36,239 nt of DNA, from the NCBI GenBank assembly GCA_024421085.1, contig JAHQYN010000023.1:1-36239 (forward strand), written 5' to 3'. The notes under the pieces were generated by a model. The model did not search any database. It had not been told where the DNA came from and worked only from the letters and a program-made list of their open reading frames with translations. Below, piece after piece: positions 1-6,656 of this stretch. A program made the translations under genes and the position numbers. The DNA is from Acidimicrobiia bacterium. Lineage in GTDB: Bacteria > Actinomycetota > Acidimicrobiia > Acidimicrobiales > Aldehydirespiratoraceae. How positions within the stretch are numbered: position 1 is the first letter of the stretch; the number at the start of each line of letters is the position of its first letter.

Positions 1-356
1 GCCCACCGACCAGGCCTGGATCGAGTCTCTGTTCAGCCACGTCAAAGGCGAACACCCCCACCTCGAAACGCTCGACGATCCCGCCGACCTCACCGCAGAA
101 CTCGAACGCGTCCGCAACCACTACAACACGGTGCGGCTCCACGAAGGCATCGGCTATGTCACCCCCAACGACGAACACACCGGCAAAGGCGACCAAATCC
201 GCCACCAACGCCGACACGGACTCCAACAAGCCGACGCGCAACGACGCGCCCACCACCGAAACCAACCGCTAACATGACAAACCAACCACCACCAACCACC
301 CACCTATGCGCCGGGAAAAAACCCGCGATTTGTCGCGAAGAGTCAGACACACCTCA
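1..356 (+). mobile_element. Right end of an IS3-family insertion sequence (partial)
   Basis: The window opens inside an insertion sequence whose transposase reads off the left edge. The right boundary is placed near base 350-356 because the minus-strand toxin start that follows loses its reading frame there. Read from the outside in, the end begins close to TGTGTCTGACTC, which fits the TG...CA ends of IS3-type elements. The left inverted repeat and the target duplication are outside the window, so the exact boundary is inferred. Confidence 0.7.
2..277 (+). CDS. IS3-family transposase, C-terminal fragment (integrase core)
   Basis: This is the last 91 codons of a DDE (rve-type) transposase; the 5' part lies outside the window. 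The visible DQAWIESLF...KGE segment carries the final catalytic Glu of the DDE triad. It is followed by NHYNTVRLHEGIGYVTP, the C-terminal signature of IS3/IS150-like integrase cores. The protein would cut and join the element's ends. The frame is open to the TGA at 275-277, with a basic, Gln-rich tail typical of actinobacterial copies. Whether the complete element is active cannot be judged here. Confidence 0.9.
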   Translation, partial: PTDQAWIESLFSHVKGEHPHLETLDDPADLTAELERVRNHYNTVRLHEGIGYVTPNDEHTGKGDQIRHQRRHGLQQADAQRRAHHRNQPLT

Positions 357-383
357 CCCGATTTCGTAGGGCTCGTTGGTCAT
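354..383 (-). pseudogene. RelE-type toxin gene, 5' stub cut off by the IS element
   Basis: The ATG (381-383, minus) overlaps the antitoxin stop codon in the ATGA arrangement usual for YefM/RelE operons. It reads MTNEPYEIG and then hits TGA at the start of insertion-sequence DNA. The nine residues resemble the N-terminus of actinobacterial RelE/ParE mRNA interferases. The rest of the toxin would lie left of the element or is lost. The identification rests on operon position, overlap and nine residues, so it is an inference. Confidence 0.6.
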
Positions 384-649
384 GAACGCAGCAGCGCCCG
401 AACAGCACCGACACCGCGAACCACGTTGCCTTCAAGGTAAGAGCGGTGCGCCTCGGCTAGCTCCTCGACGGCTGAGGTGTCTTCGAGCACGGCCAAGGTC
501 TCTTCAAGCGACTCAAGATCTTCGGGGCTCATGAGTACTGCTGCAGGTGAGCCGTTTCGCGTTATGACGACCCGTTCGTGGTGGGCACTGACCCGTTCAA
601 TGAACTCTGAGAGACGGTCCCGCACCGTACGGAGTGATTCGCTCGACAT
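380..649 (-). CDS. Type II antitoxin, Phd/YefM family
   Basis: The 89-aa product has the Phd/YefM architecture. An N-terminal DNA-binding fold (LRTVRDRLSEFIERV, then VVITRNGSPAAVLMSPEDLESLEE) is followed by an acidic C-terminal toxin-neutralising tail (residues ~50-85). It would repress its own operon and bind a RelE-type toxin. The ORF track begins ten codons upstream, but the ATG at 647-649 is preferred because it matches the family start (MSSESL) and lies just below a promoter with a palindrome. The cognate toxin is reduced to nine codons by the adjacent insertion, leaving an apparently solitary antitoxin. Confidence 0.88.
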   Translation of the reverse strand: MSSESLRTVRDRLSEFIERVSAHHERVVITRNGSPAAVLMSPEDLESLEETLAVLEDTSAVEELAEAHRSYLEGNVVRGVGAVRALLRS

Positions 650-652
650 GGC

Positions 653-684
653 CACAATTGTGCCGCACCGGAGCACCAAGTCAA
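653..684 (-). promoter_or_regulatory. Promoter and operator of the Phd-type antitoxin
   Basis: On the minus strand TTGACT (679-684) and CACAAT (657-662) are separated by 16 bases, a good -35/-10 pair. The perfect 10-bp palindrome CACAATTGTG (653-662) covers the -10 and ends three bases before the ATG. This suits autorepression by the antitoxin; binding itself is inferred. Confidence 0.55.
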
Positions 685-763
685 CCCCTCACCACCGAAA
701 TCGGTGTGTCGGTGGCCGACAAACCCTCCCGGGCCTTCTCGCGCTTCACGGGGTGGTGAACCG

Positions 764-2287
764 TCAGGGGCGGCAGATGCGCTGTCCGGTGAGGGGTGTT
801 GGTTGACCTCCGTTGAGGTGCCGCAGGGCTAGAGCCGGGTGAGCGAGCGTGTCGGCTAGCGACGACCAGGATGAGCTGGCGGACGCAGCCACGCAGGTGA
901 CCGAGTCGACGGCTCGCACCGCGGCCTCGCCGACGCTGAGTGCCGAGTTGACATGAGCCGTGATCGCCTCGACGAGGGCTATCCCTGTCGACTCGTCGGG
1001 GTTCTGGTCGGTCATCACGGTCATGGCGTAGGCCCCGCCGTCAGGGTCGCGCACGACTCCTGTGGTTCCCACACGCCAACCAGAGCCGCGCAACGGGTAG
1101 AAGCCGTTCTTGAGGGCCGCCTCGTAGCCGTCGGGCAGACCGGCTGTCACCCCCCAGCTCTGGGCTGCGCTCACGCCCGACATCGTGGCCCATGCGGCGG
1201 CCACCGACGCAGCGTCCAGCGGACCCCCACCCACAAGCAGCTTCTCGACGAGCACAGTCCGGTCCTCGGCAGTGCTGACCGTGGCGCCGTAGCGCCCGGT
1301 GTGGCTAGTGCCAGCTATTGCGAACCGCGCATCGAGCGCTTCCATCCCGGCGGCGCCTCCAACCGCGATGTACAACCGAGACGTGGGCGGGGTGTTGTGG
1401 CTGTAATGCATCATCAACTCGATGTCTGCAACTTCAGATGCGCTGAGCGGGCGGCCCCCTTCCTGGGCTGCCAGCAGAACTCCGGCCAGTACCTGCGCCT
1501 TGATCACGCTCGCTGTGGTGATCGCCAAGTCGGGATTGAGGTGGTACCAGCACCCGGTGCGAAGATCATGCACCGCGGCCGTGAAACGTGCACCACGGTG
1601 TGCCGCGGCGATTTCGGCGACGAAAGCTCCGTCGAACAGGCCGCTGCAGCGTTCACCTGAGGCTTCGCAGTCGTAGGGCTCACCCGTCGCGCTCGGCGGG
1701 GATCCGAGCCAGCGCCAAACAAACGTGAGGAGTTCCGCCCAAGTGACCGCGGCGTCGGGGTCGAAAAATGTGGCTGAGCGCCCGGTGGTGATCCGCTCGG
1801 CTGCCATCCACCCCACAGGGGCGCTCTGCCAGTCCCGTTTGACATCGACAAACCAACTCGGCCGACTGTCGGGTTGTCCCGATACCCGCCAGAGGAATGC
1901 GGCCACCTGCGCCCGGGTGGTAGGGTCGTCGGGGCTGAACGTCGTGGGCGAAGTTCCCCTCGTGATTCCGCTGTTGGCCGCCCACGCCACCGGGATGTGC
2001 AACTCGCCAGCGGTGATGTCGAGGAACCGATGGCGGGACCGGGCCGCCGGTTCGCCGAGGGACTTGTGCAAGACCGCTATGACCTCCCCGCGTGAGACCG
2101 AATCGCCCAGAGCCACACAACCTGTCACCACCCCGGCACCCTGCGCCCACACCACCGCATCGCGGTAGTACGGCACAGCGCCGGAGTCGCTCCGGCTTGC
2201 CGGCACAGGCGATGCGACAACGGCTGAACCGAGCAGACCGAACACGACGATTGCCGTGAGCAGCGCTTTGGCAGCCCGGAGCCTCAT
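764..2287 (-). CDS. Secreted SLH-repeat protein with class A beta-lactamase-like serine hydrolase domain
   Basis: The protein has 507 aa from the ATG at 2287; a TTG three codons upstream is possible. A hydrophobic signal segment (~5-30 in ORF numbering) precedes three SLH-like repeats (~40-200: PYYRDAVVWAQ..., FLDI...IPVAWAANSGIT, WFVDV...VGWMAAERIT). These typically anchor proteins to the cell envelope. A penicillin-binding/beta-lactamase-like domain follows (~222-455) with SVIK (nucleophile S263 and K266), SHN near 299 in the place of SDN, and KNG near 396 in the place of KTG. It could be a wall-bound peptidase, an esterase or a beta-lactamase relative. The class A Glu166 equivalent was not located, so lactam hydrolysis is not assumed. 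It is a single gene, not an operon. Confidence 0.8.
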   Translation of the reverse strand: MRLRAAKALLTAIVVFGLLGSAVVASPVPASRSDSGAVPYYRDAVVWAQGAGVVTGCVALGDSVSRGEVIAVLHKSLGEPAARSRHRFLDITAGELHIPVAWAANSGITRGTSPTTFSPDDPTTRAQVAAFLWRVSGQPDSRPSWFVDVKRDWQSAPVGWMAAERITTGRSATFFDPDAAVTWAELLTFVWRWLGSPPSATGEPYDCEASGERCSGLFDGAFVAEIAAAHRGARFTAAVHDLRTGCWYHLNPDLAITTASVIKAQVLAGVLLAAQEGGRPLSASEVADIELMMHYSHNTPPTSRLYIAVGGAAGMEALDARFAIAGTSHTGRYGATVSTAEDRTVLVEKLLVGGGPLDAASVAAAWATMSGVSAAQSWGVTAGLPDGYEAALKNGFYPLRGSGWRVGTTGVVRDPDGGAYAMTVMTDQNPDESTGIALVEAITAHVNSALSVGEAAVRAVDSVTCVAASASSSWSSLADTLAHPALALRHLNGGQPTPLTGQRICRP

Positions 2288-2547
2288 GCCCGCCAAGCCT
2301 AAGCCCTGCGTTCAGTCAGGACACCGAGCGCGGCCGTCATGACCGGCCAGCCACTTTCTCGGTTCAATATGACGCCCAGCGCTGATCCATCGGTCGTCGT
2401 TGCGGCGGCTCTTGATCCGCGACCAGACGACGCCGCGGCTGCGATGTGGTCTGTGGTCTCCAGCACCGTTGGCGGATGCCATTCGTTGCGTCTTTTTCAA
2501 TATATTTCATGTTGACCAATGTCATACACCTGTGCAAGGGTGTCAGA

Positions 2548-3063
2548 ATGTGCATGAGATGCGAGGGATTCAGCGAAGAGCAGGTCGGGCGGGTGCACGA
2601 CCTAGCGATCGATGTGCATGGGTTCGTGATAACCCAGGTGCGAGAACACGGCCAGAACGGCTGGACCTACACGATGGGGCTCCGTGAGGGCTTGGACCAC
2701 CCAGACCTGCTGGTCGTGCACATGCTGCCCGACGTCCAAGCAGAGTTGGTGTCGAAGTTGGGAAACATGGTGGTGGACGACGGACAGATCGACCCTGAGG
2801 TGTTGGCGGTGTCTGACATCGAACTCGTGCCGGTGGACCCCAGGCACCTCCGCGATGGGCTGGTTGCTGAGTGGGTCAACCGCTATGGCAGGTTCCCCGA
2901 GGAGGGCGACTTCCTGCAGGTCATGGCGGGTTCGAGCATGCTGTGCGAATGCTGTCAGCACCGGATGCAGCGTCTCGATGAACCGGCACCGCTGCAGCCG
3001 CACCGCAAGAACCGACAACAACGCCGGGCCGAGTTGCGCAAACCGCGTTCAATGGCGGGGTAA
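2548..3063 (+). CDS. DUF4262 domain protein
   Basis: The 171-aa protein begins MCMRCEGFSEEQVGRVHDLA. The Cys-x-x-Cys N-terminus followed by a VHGF...WTYTMGLRE segment and HPDLLVVHM (residues ~25-60) are hallmarks of DUF4262, a family of unknown biochemical function common in actinobacteria. A second Cys cluster (MLCECCQHRM, ~130-140) and a basic C-terminus (HRKNRQQRRAELRK) follow, suggesting metal or nucleic-acid binding; that is inference. The ORF track starts 34 codons earlier, but ATG 2548 follows an AAGGG and matches the conserved family start. No partner gene is evident. Confidence 0.75.
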   Translation: MCMRCEGFSEEQVGRVHDLAIDVHGFVITQVREHGQNGWTYTMGLREGLDHPDLLVVHMLPDVQAELVSKLGNMVVDDGQIDPEVLAVSDIELVPVDPRHLRDGLVAEWVNRYGRFPEEGDFLQVMAGSSMLCECCQHRMQRLDEPAPLQPHRKNRQQRRAELRKPRSMAG

Positions 3064-3076
3064 CGGCAGCAGGGTC

Positions 3077-3166
3077 GGCTCCTGGCGACCGCGCAGGGGC
3101 CGTGGACGCTTGCGCATCGTGCTTCGATGACGGTTCAGGCTCCTGGCGACCGCGCAGGGGCCGTGG
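3077..3166. repeat. Pair of 29-bp direct repeats
   Basis: An identical 29-bp stretch beginning GGCTCCTGGCGACCGCGCAG occurs at 3077-3105 and 3138-3166, offset by 61 bp. It lies between the convergent DUF4262 gene and the small toxin-antitoxin-like pair. Only two copies are seen, so this is not a CRISPR array. Confidence 0.85.
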
Positions 3167-3179
3167 TGGTTGTTGCGGC

Positions 3180-3449
3180 CTAGAGGTAGGAGTCGAGGGC
3201 GTCTCGGATGACTTGGCTCTCGCTGGTGTCGTCGGTAGCTGCCCGCTGCTTGATCCGGTTCTTGTAGCTGTGGGGAGCGCGGAATGTGTACACCTCGGCC
3301 CGTGTCTCTCCGATTCTCGGTGAGCGGCGGCGCGTCCGCTTGACCTTGGCCAGCTCGTCGGGCGTGAACTCTCGCCCCTCAAAGTCCGTGGCGATGGCCT
3401 CGATCTCATCGCCGGTCAAGGTCCTGTCGGTCTTAGTCTCGTCGTTCAT
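3180..3449 (-). CDS. Ribbon-helix-helix antitoxin-like protein
   Basis: The product has 89 aa from the ATG at 3447-3449; the ORF track's upstream start runs back through the neighbouring gene. Residues ~1-45 are acidic and probably toxin-wrapping. The C-terminal part (AEVYTFRAPHSYKNRIKQRAATDDTSESQVIRDALDSYL) has the beta strand plus two helices of a MetJ/Arc/CopG fold. It starts two bases after the stop of the 82-aa gene upstream, giving the toxin-first, antitoxin-second order seen in BrnT/BrnA-like modules. It likely neutralises that protein and binds the palindrome at its start. The family assignment is by fold pattern only. Confidence 0.7.
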   Translation of the reverse strand: MNDETKTDRTLTGDEIEAIATDFEGREFTPDELAKVKRTRRRSPRIGETRAEVYTFRAPHSYKNRIKQRAATDDTSESQVIRDALDSYL

Positions 3450-3451
3450 CG

Positions 3452-3700
3452 TCAATCCCTGGTGAGGTAGGTGCGGAAGACTGGGCGCAGCGGCATCGCG
3501 TGGATGACCAGGTCCTGTTCCGCTGTCTGGAGGTACAGCAGTTCGAGCAGGTTGCCCGCACGGTCGGGGCCGATGCACAGGCTCTTGGTCGGATCATGGT
3601 CGCTGTCGATGTCATAGAAGCCCAAGGCGTGTTGCCACGCATGCGAGATGTCGTCGTCGGTCAACCCGTGCCGGTAGGCCGACTCGAATATCTGCACCAC
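3452..3700 (-). CDS. Small toxin-like protein upstream of an RHH antitoxin
   Basis: The protein has 82 aa, or 81 if the second of two tandem GTG codons is used. It reads MVQIFESAYRHGLTDDDISHAW, then ALGFYDID, IGPDRAGNLLELLYL and HAMPLRP. This resembles small BrnT/RelE-like actinobacterial proteins with a short beta-sheet core (LCIGPDRAGNLLELLY) ending in a basic His/Arg patch. No catalytic residue can be assigned with certainty. Two bases separate it from the RHH gene, and both share one promoter with an operator across the start codon. A TACGCT box exactly six bases before the second GTG favours that codon (3697) as a leaderless start. The toxin role is inferred from context. Confidence 0.6.
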   Translation of the reverse strand: MVQIFESAYRHGLTDDDISHAWQHALGFYDIDSDHDPTKSLCIGPDRAGNLLELLYLQTAEQDLVIHAMPLRPVFRTYLTRD

Positions 3701-3720
3701 TTAAGCGTAACACGTTTAAG
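3700..3720 (-). promoter_or_regulatory. Palindromic operator and leaderless -10 of the toxin/RHH pair
   Basis: The 21-bp imperfect palindrome has arms CTTAAGCGT and ACGTTTAAG around AAC, with 8 of 9 positions paired, and touches the first GTG codon. A minus-strand TACGCT (3704-3709) lies inside it and fits a -10 for a leaderless transcript starting at the second GTG. An RHH protein bound here would block polymerase directly; binding is inferred. Confidence 0.6.
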
Positions 3721-4014
3721 GGTGGCTGAACCACAGCAGGTCGAAGCTGGGGTCCACCAGAATGCCGCCAGGACGACGCTACCGGCCCGTTGCTACGTTG
3801 TGGGGGCTGCCTGCTGGGCCACTCCAGGGCCCCGTGGCGGCGTTCGTGGCTCGACGGGCCGCTCTGAGCGGCGTCGCGTTGATCTCGGCCGGTACGAAGG
3901 AAGTGAAGGGGTGCTCGATTCGGCGGCGCTGGTACCGTGCGGCTCCGGCAGAAGTGTTTTCGCAGCCCACCGACTCCGACCTAAAACGCGAAGCCCTCCT
4001 AAACGCCGACCCGT
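3721..4014. other. Intergenic stretch without a recognisable gene
   Basis: Open frames exist on both strands (for example 3779..4048 minus and 3762..4043 plus), but none shows a recognisable domain, a start with a ribosome site, or a sensible relation to neighbours. No hairpin terminator or repeat was seen. It may be remnant DNA of the accessory region. Confidence 0.5.
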
Positions 4015-4026
4015 TACGGTTGGGAT
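4015..4026 (+). promoter_or_regulatory. Leaderless -10 (TACGGT) before the split-barrel gene
   Basis: TACGGT at 4015-4020 is followed by six bases and then the ATG at 4027. There is no Shine-Dalgarno sequence. This matches the TANNNT-N6-start arrangement of actinobacterial leaderless genes seen repeatedly in this window. Confidence 0.5.
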
Positions 4027-4362
4027 ATGAGTCTTGCCGTTGAACCAACCGACCTAGCCGGTGTTGCGCAACTGCATGGACCGGCTGCCTACGTGCTGAC
4101 CACGGGTGCCGACAGCCGGCCCCGGGTCATACATGTACCGGTCGACATCGCCGATGACGGCACCATCTCCGCCGTTGTGGGTCGCAGCGCCGCCGCCAAT
4201 GCGACCGACCGCCCCAACGTGTGCGTGTTGTGGCCTCCCGCTCCCGACGGATTCAGCCTGATCGCCGACGGCACAGCAATCGTTGAAGGCCAACCCGGCC
4301 CCGACACACAGATAACCGTGACCGTCACCACCGCAGTCAGACATCGCCCCGCCCGCACCTAG
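4027..4362 (+). CDS. Pyridoxamine 5'-phosphate oxidase-like flavin split-barrel protein
   Basis: The 111-aa protein is a single small split barrel. It reads MSLAVEPTDLAGVAQLHGPAAYVLTTGADSRPRVIHVPVD..., then VVGRSAAANATDRPNVCVLWPP and FSLIADGTAIVEG. The pattern 'xAYVLTTGADSRPRVIHV...ANAxxRPxVxxLWPPxxxGxSLIxDG' is typical of short actinobacterial PNPOx-like proteins that bind FMN, F420 or heme. Substrate and cofactor are unknown. It is monocistronic and probably leaderless. Confidence 0.7.
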   Translation: MSLAVEPTDLAGVAQLHGPAAYVLTTGADSRPRVIHVPVDIADDGTISAVVGRSAAANATDRPNVCVLWPPAPDGFSLIADGTAIVEGQPGPDTQITVTVTTAVRHRPART

Positions 4363-4533
4363 ACCTCAAGGACACCCGCCAGGGGACCGCGCGTAGTGCA
4401 TCATCGGGCGGGTTGAGAGCGGGGTGAGCGCTGAGTCAACACCTCGTCACCGAAATTCGGCACCGCCTTGGCCGGTAGGCCTTCCCGTACCTCCGCCTCG
4501 TTTGGCAGTGACCAAGTTTTTCGTGCTTATAGC

Positions 4534-4574
4534 TTGCAGAAAGACATTTCACTGGTAGGGTGAAGGGCTGAAGT
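4534..4574 (+). promoter_or_regulatory. Promoter and ribosome site of the higBA operon
   Basis: TTGCAG (4534-4539) and TAGGGT (4556-4561) are separated by 16 bases and precede GAAGGG, a ribosome-binding site ending seven bases before the ATG at 4575. Unlike several neighbours, this gene has a conventional leader. Confidence 0.5.
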
Positions 4575-4874
4575 ATGAGATTCGACTTTGAGGATGACGA
4601 TTTACGACGACTGTACGAAGACAGAGAGTTTGTGCTTCCCCGAATCGGGCCCGACGTTACCAAGGCATTTCGGAAGAAGATGGGGTTGATTGCCAATTCT
4701 GCGTCTGAGTCAGACCTTCGGAGTTTCAGGGCTTTACGTCTTGAGAAACTCAAAGGGGGCCGCACCGGTCAGCACTCGATCAGACTCAACGATCAGTGGA
4801 GGCTCATCTTTCGGATCGAGACCGATGCTGAAGGTCGTTTGCTCATCATTGTCGAGATAGTCGATTACCACTAG
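4575..4874 (+). CDS. higB: HigB-type RelE-superfamily toxin
   Basis: The 99-aa product matches HigB/'plasmid maintenance killer' toxins. It has an N-terminal helix (DDLRRLYEDREF), a central basic region (KKMGLIANSASESDLRSF), LRLEKLKGGRTGQHSIRLNDQWRLIFRIE with the family's 'HSIRLNDQWRLIF' core (residues ~66-78), and a final strand IIVEIVDYH. HigB proteins cut mRNA on the ribosome. It is first in its operon, 17 bases before higA, in the inverted toxin-first order characteristic of HigBA. Base composition is a little lower in GC than surrounding housekeeping genes, consistent with a mobile module. Confidence 0.92.
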   Translation: MRFDFEDDDLRRLYEDREFVLPRIGPDVTKAFRKKMGLIANSASESDLRSFRALRLEKLKGGRTGQHSIRLNDQWRLIFRIETDAEGRLLIIVEIVDYH

Positions 4875-4891
4875 CAAGGAGATTCAGCGCC

Positions 4892-5983
4892 ATGACCACG
4901 ACCTACACCCCAGCTGAGGTGTTCCCGCCGGGCGAGTACCTCCGCGATGAACTCGACGAGCGCGGCTGGACTGTCACCGAGTTCGCGGGAATCATCGACC
5001 GCCCGCTTCAGGCAGTGTCGGAGATTCTGAATGGAAAGAAGGCGATCACTGCCGAGACCGCCTGCTCTTTTTCTGAAGCTCTCGGCACCACTCCGGAGCT
5101 GTGGCTCAACCTTCAGAGCGCCTATCGTCTTCACCGATTGCGCGAAAAGACCACTCGGGATCATCCGAGCCCGACGGCTCGGCGAGCGCGACTCCGCGAA
5201 GTAGTTCCGCTTGCGGAGGTGAGGTCTCGGGGTTGGATACCGCGAACCGACGATCTCGATCTCATCGAAGCATCAGTGCGCGAACTGCTCGAGATTGAGA
5301 CTCTCGGCGATCCTCCGAAGTTTGTTTTGGCGGCGAGGCGTTCGAATTCCACCGACCCGATCAGCATTGAGCAGTCGGCGTGGCTCGGCCATGTGCGGCG
5401 AGTTGCTGAGACTCAGACCGTCGCCGAGTATGACGTGAACGCGCTAGGGGCGCTCGCGCAGCGCCTTCCCAGGCTGCTCGTAGACGGCCCGGGAGAACTC
5501 CCGGGACTGCCGACTCGGTTCAGTGATTGCGGTGTCTGTCTAGTGTTCGCCCAAGGTCTTCGAGGAGGCAAACTGGATGGCGCTGTGACTCTTCTGCCCG
5601 ACGGCTGCCCGGTCATTGGGCTGACCACGCGGGGAGACCGTTTCGACAGCCTCCTATTCACTCTGCTCCATGAGTGTGCCCATTTGACACTCGGTCATAT
5701 TGATTCACGCACTCCCACAATTCTTGACGACGATCTGAGAGAGCCTCGGGACGACCCGGACGAGGTGGCAGCCGACGAACAAGCCTCAACGTGGCTCTTC
5801 CCGAGCGGGTTCCAGATCAAATCGGCATCGGTACCAGCGATGCTTGAAGCTTCGTTGGAATTTGGGGTGCATCCAAGTGTGGTCGTTGGTCGCGTTCAGT
5901 ACGAGACCCAGAATTGGAGTCGCTACCGCAACCATATTCCAAAGGTCCGTTCCGAACTTCGAGACGCAGGACTGCTCTCATGA
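4892..5983 (+). CDS. higA: HigA antitoxin fused to an ImmA/IrrE-type metalloprotease domain
   Basis: The 363-aa protein is far longer than a plain HigA (~100 aa). Residues ~10-75 form the HigA/XRE helix-turn-helix (FPPGEYLRDELDERGW, then ILNGKKAITAETA and LGTTPELWLNLQ). After a helical linker (~80-200), a C-terminal ImmA/IrrE domain carries HECAH (260-264, the HExxH zinc motif) and a downstream EVAADEQASTWLFP segment (~291-304) that supplies the third ligand in this family. It should repress the operon and restrain HigB; the protease half may process a regulator or itself. AAGGAG lies about ten bases before the ATG. The stop overlaps the next gene's start (ATGA). Confidence 0.9.
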   Translation: MTTTYTPAEVFPPGEYLRDELDERGWTVTEFAGIIDRPLQAVSEILNGKKAITAETACSFSEALGTTPELWLNLQSAYRLHRLREKTTRDHPSPTARRARLREVVPLAEVRSRGWIPRTDDLDLIEASVRELLEIETLGDPPKFVLAARRSNSTDPISIEQSAWLGHVRRVAETQTVAEYDVNALGALAQRLPRLLVDGPGELPGLPTRFSDCGVCLVFAQGLRGGKLDGAVTLLPDGCPVIGLTTRGDRFDSLLFTLLHECAHLTLGHIDSRTPTILDDDLREPRDDPDEVAADEQASTWLFPSGFQIKSASVPAMLEASLEFGVHPSVVVGRVQYETQNWSRYRNHIPKVRSELRDAGLLS

Positions 5984-6468
5984 GCGCATTCACCGAGTGG
6001 GGTCTCCATGACCGGTCGGCTACTTTCTCTTTCTATCTGACGGCCCATCACTGCACTAGTCGACCACAGGACGCTCGGGCCGCTGCGAGCCTGGCCGACA
6101 AGCTCACGATCGCTGGTCCCAAAGGGCCAACCGCCGCCCATCGGTTGCGCGCCTCTGGATTCGACTCTCCGGTCATGTTCGACGGGACCGGTTACGAGCG
6201 CCAAGAATTGCCCCCACCTGATGTTTGGGTAGACCGGCAGCGACGTGTTGAAGCGGCTTGGCCTCTCCTCCCGGGTGTTTTCTTGCCTTGGGACAAAGAC
6301 TGTAGTGAAGCGTTCGTGGGTGCGGTTCAGGAACAGAGCCGCATCGCGGTGGACTTGGACGCCATGATGCTATTGGCGATTGACGCGAGGTGGATCGGAA
6401 AGCAGACTGACGTCGTTGTGGATACTCTGCGCTCGGCAGACCAAGCTTTAGTGGCTCTTCGCGTTTGA
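5980..6468 (+). CDS. Unknown protein, third gene of the higBA operon
   Basis: The product has 162 aa from the ATG that overlaps the higA stop (ATGA), implying coupled translation. I do not recognise the family with confidence. Visible segments are WGLHDRSATFSFYLTAHHC, AGPKGPTAAHRLRASGFDSPVMFDGTGY, a Trp/Arg-rich stretch (VWVDRQRRVEAAWPLLPGVFLPW) and a hydrophobic helix ending DARWIGKQTDVVVDTLRSAD. The alternating strand/helix pattern is reminiscent of half of a TIM-barrel-like domain, so it could be a shortened member of a larger family. It has no signal peptide or membrane segment. A strong hairpin begins 12 bases after its stop, so it closes the operon. The function could be a third toxin-antitoxin component or a substrate of the ImmA-like protease. 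Confidence 0.7.
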   Translation: MSAFTEWGLHDRSATFSFYLTAHHCTSRPQDARAAASLADKLTIAGPKGPTAAHRLRASGFDSPVMFDGTGYERQELPPPDVWVDRQRRVEAAWPLLPGVFLPWDKDCSEAFVGAVQEQSRIAVDLDAMMLLAIDARWIGKQTDVVVDTLRSADQALVALRV

Positions 6469-6479
6469 GGTCGGGGTGA

Positions 6480-6510
6480 GTGGGGTGAGGGTCCGCGACC
6501 CTCACCCCAC
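6480..6510. terminator. Strong hairpin, probable bidirectional terminator
   Basis: A perfect 14-bp stem (GTGGGGTGAGGGTC paired with GACCCTCACCCCAC) encloses a three-base loop. It lies between the rightward higBA operon and the leftward iron ABC operon, which ends at 6657. There is no U-tract on either side, which is common for actinobacterial terminators. Confidence 0.75.
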
Positions 6511-6656
6511 TGGCCTTCGTGGCGGAGGTGGACGGGAAGAACCCAAACAAGAAACCGACAACGGGTCAATGCGCCGCGCGGCGAATTTCGCGTGACCGTG
6601 ACCTCCAACAGCGAGCCGGTCAGGGGGCGGGGGTCCTTGAGTCCCACTGCCAGGCT

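Noticed and set aside
3500-4030. 176-aa plus-strand ORF and its overlapping frames
   Set aside because: It runs antisense to the toxin-like gene and then through a gap without domain signal. No start is supported.
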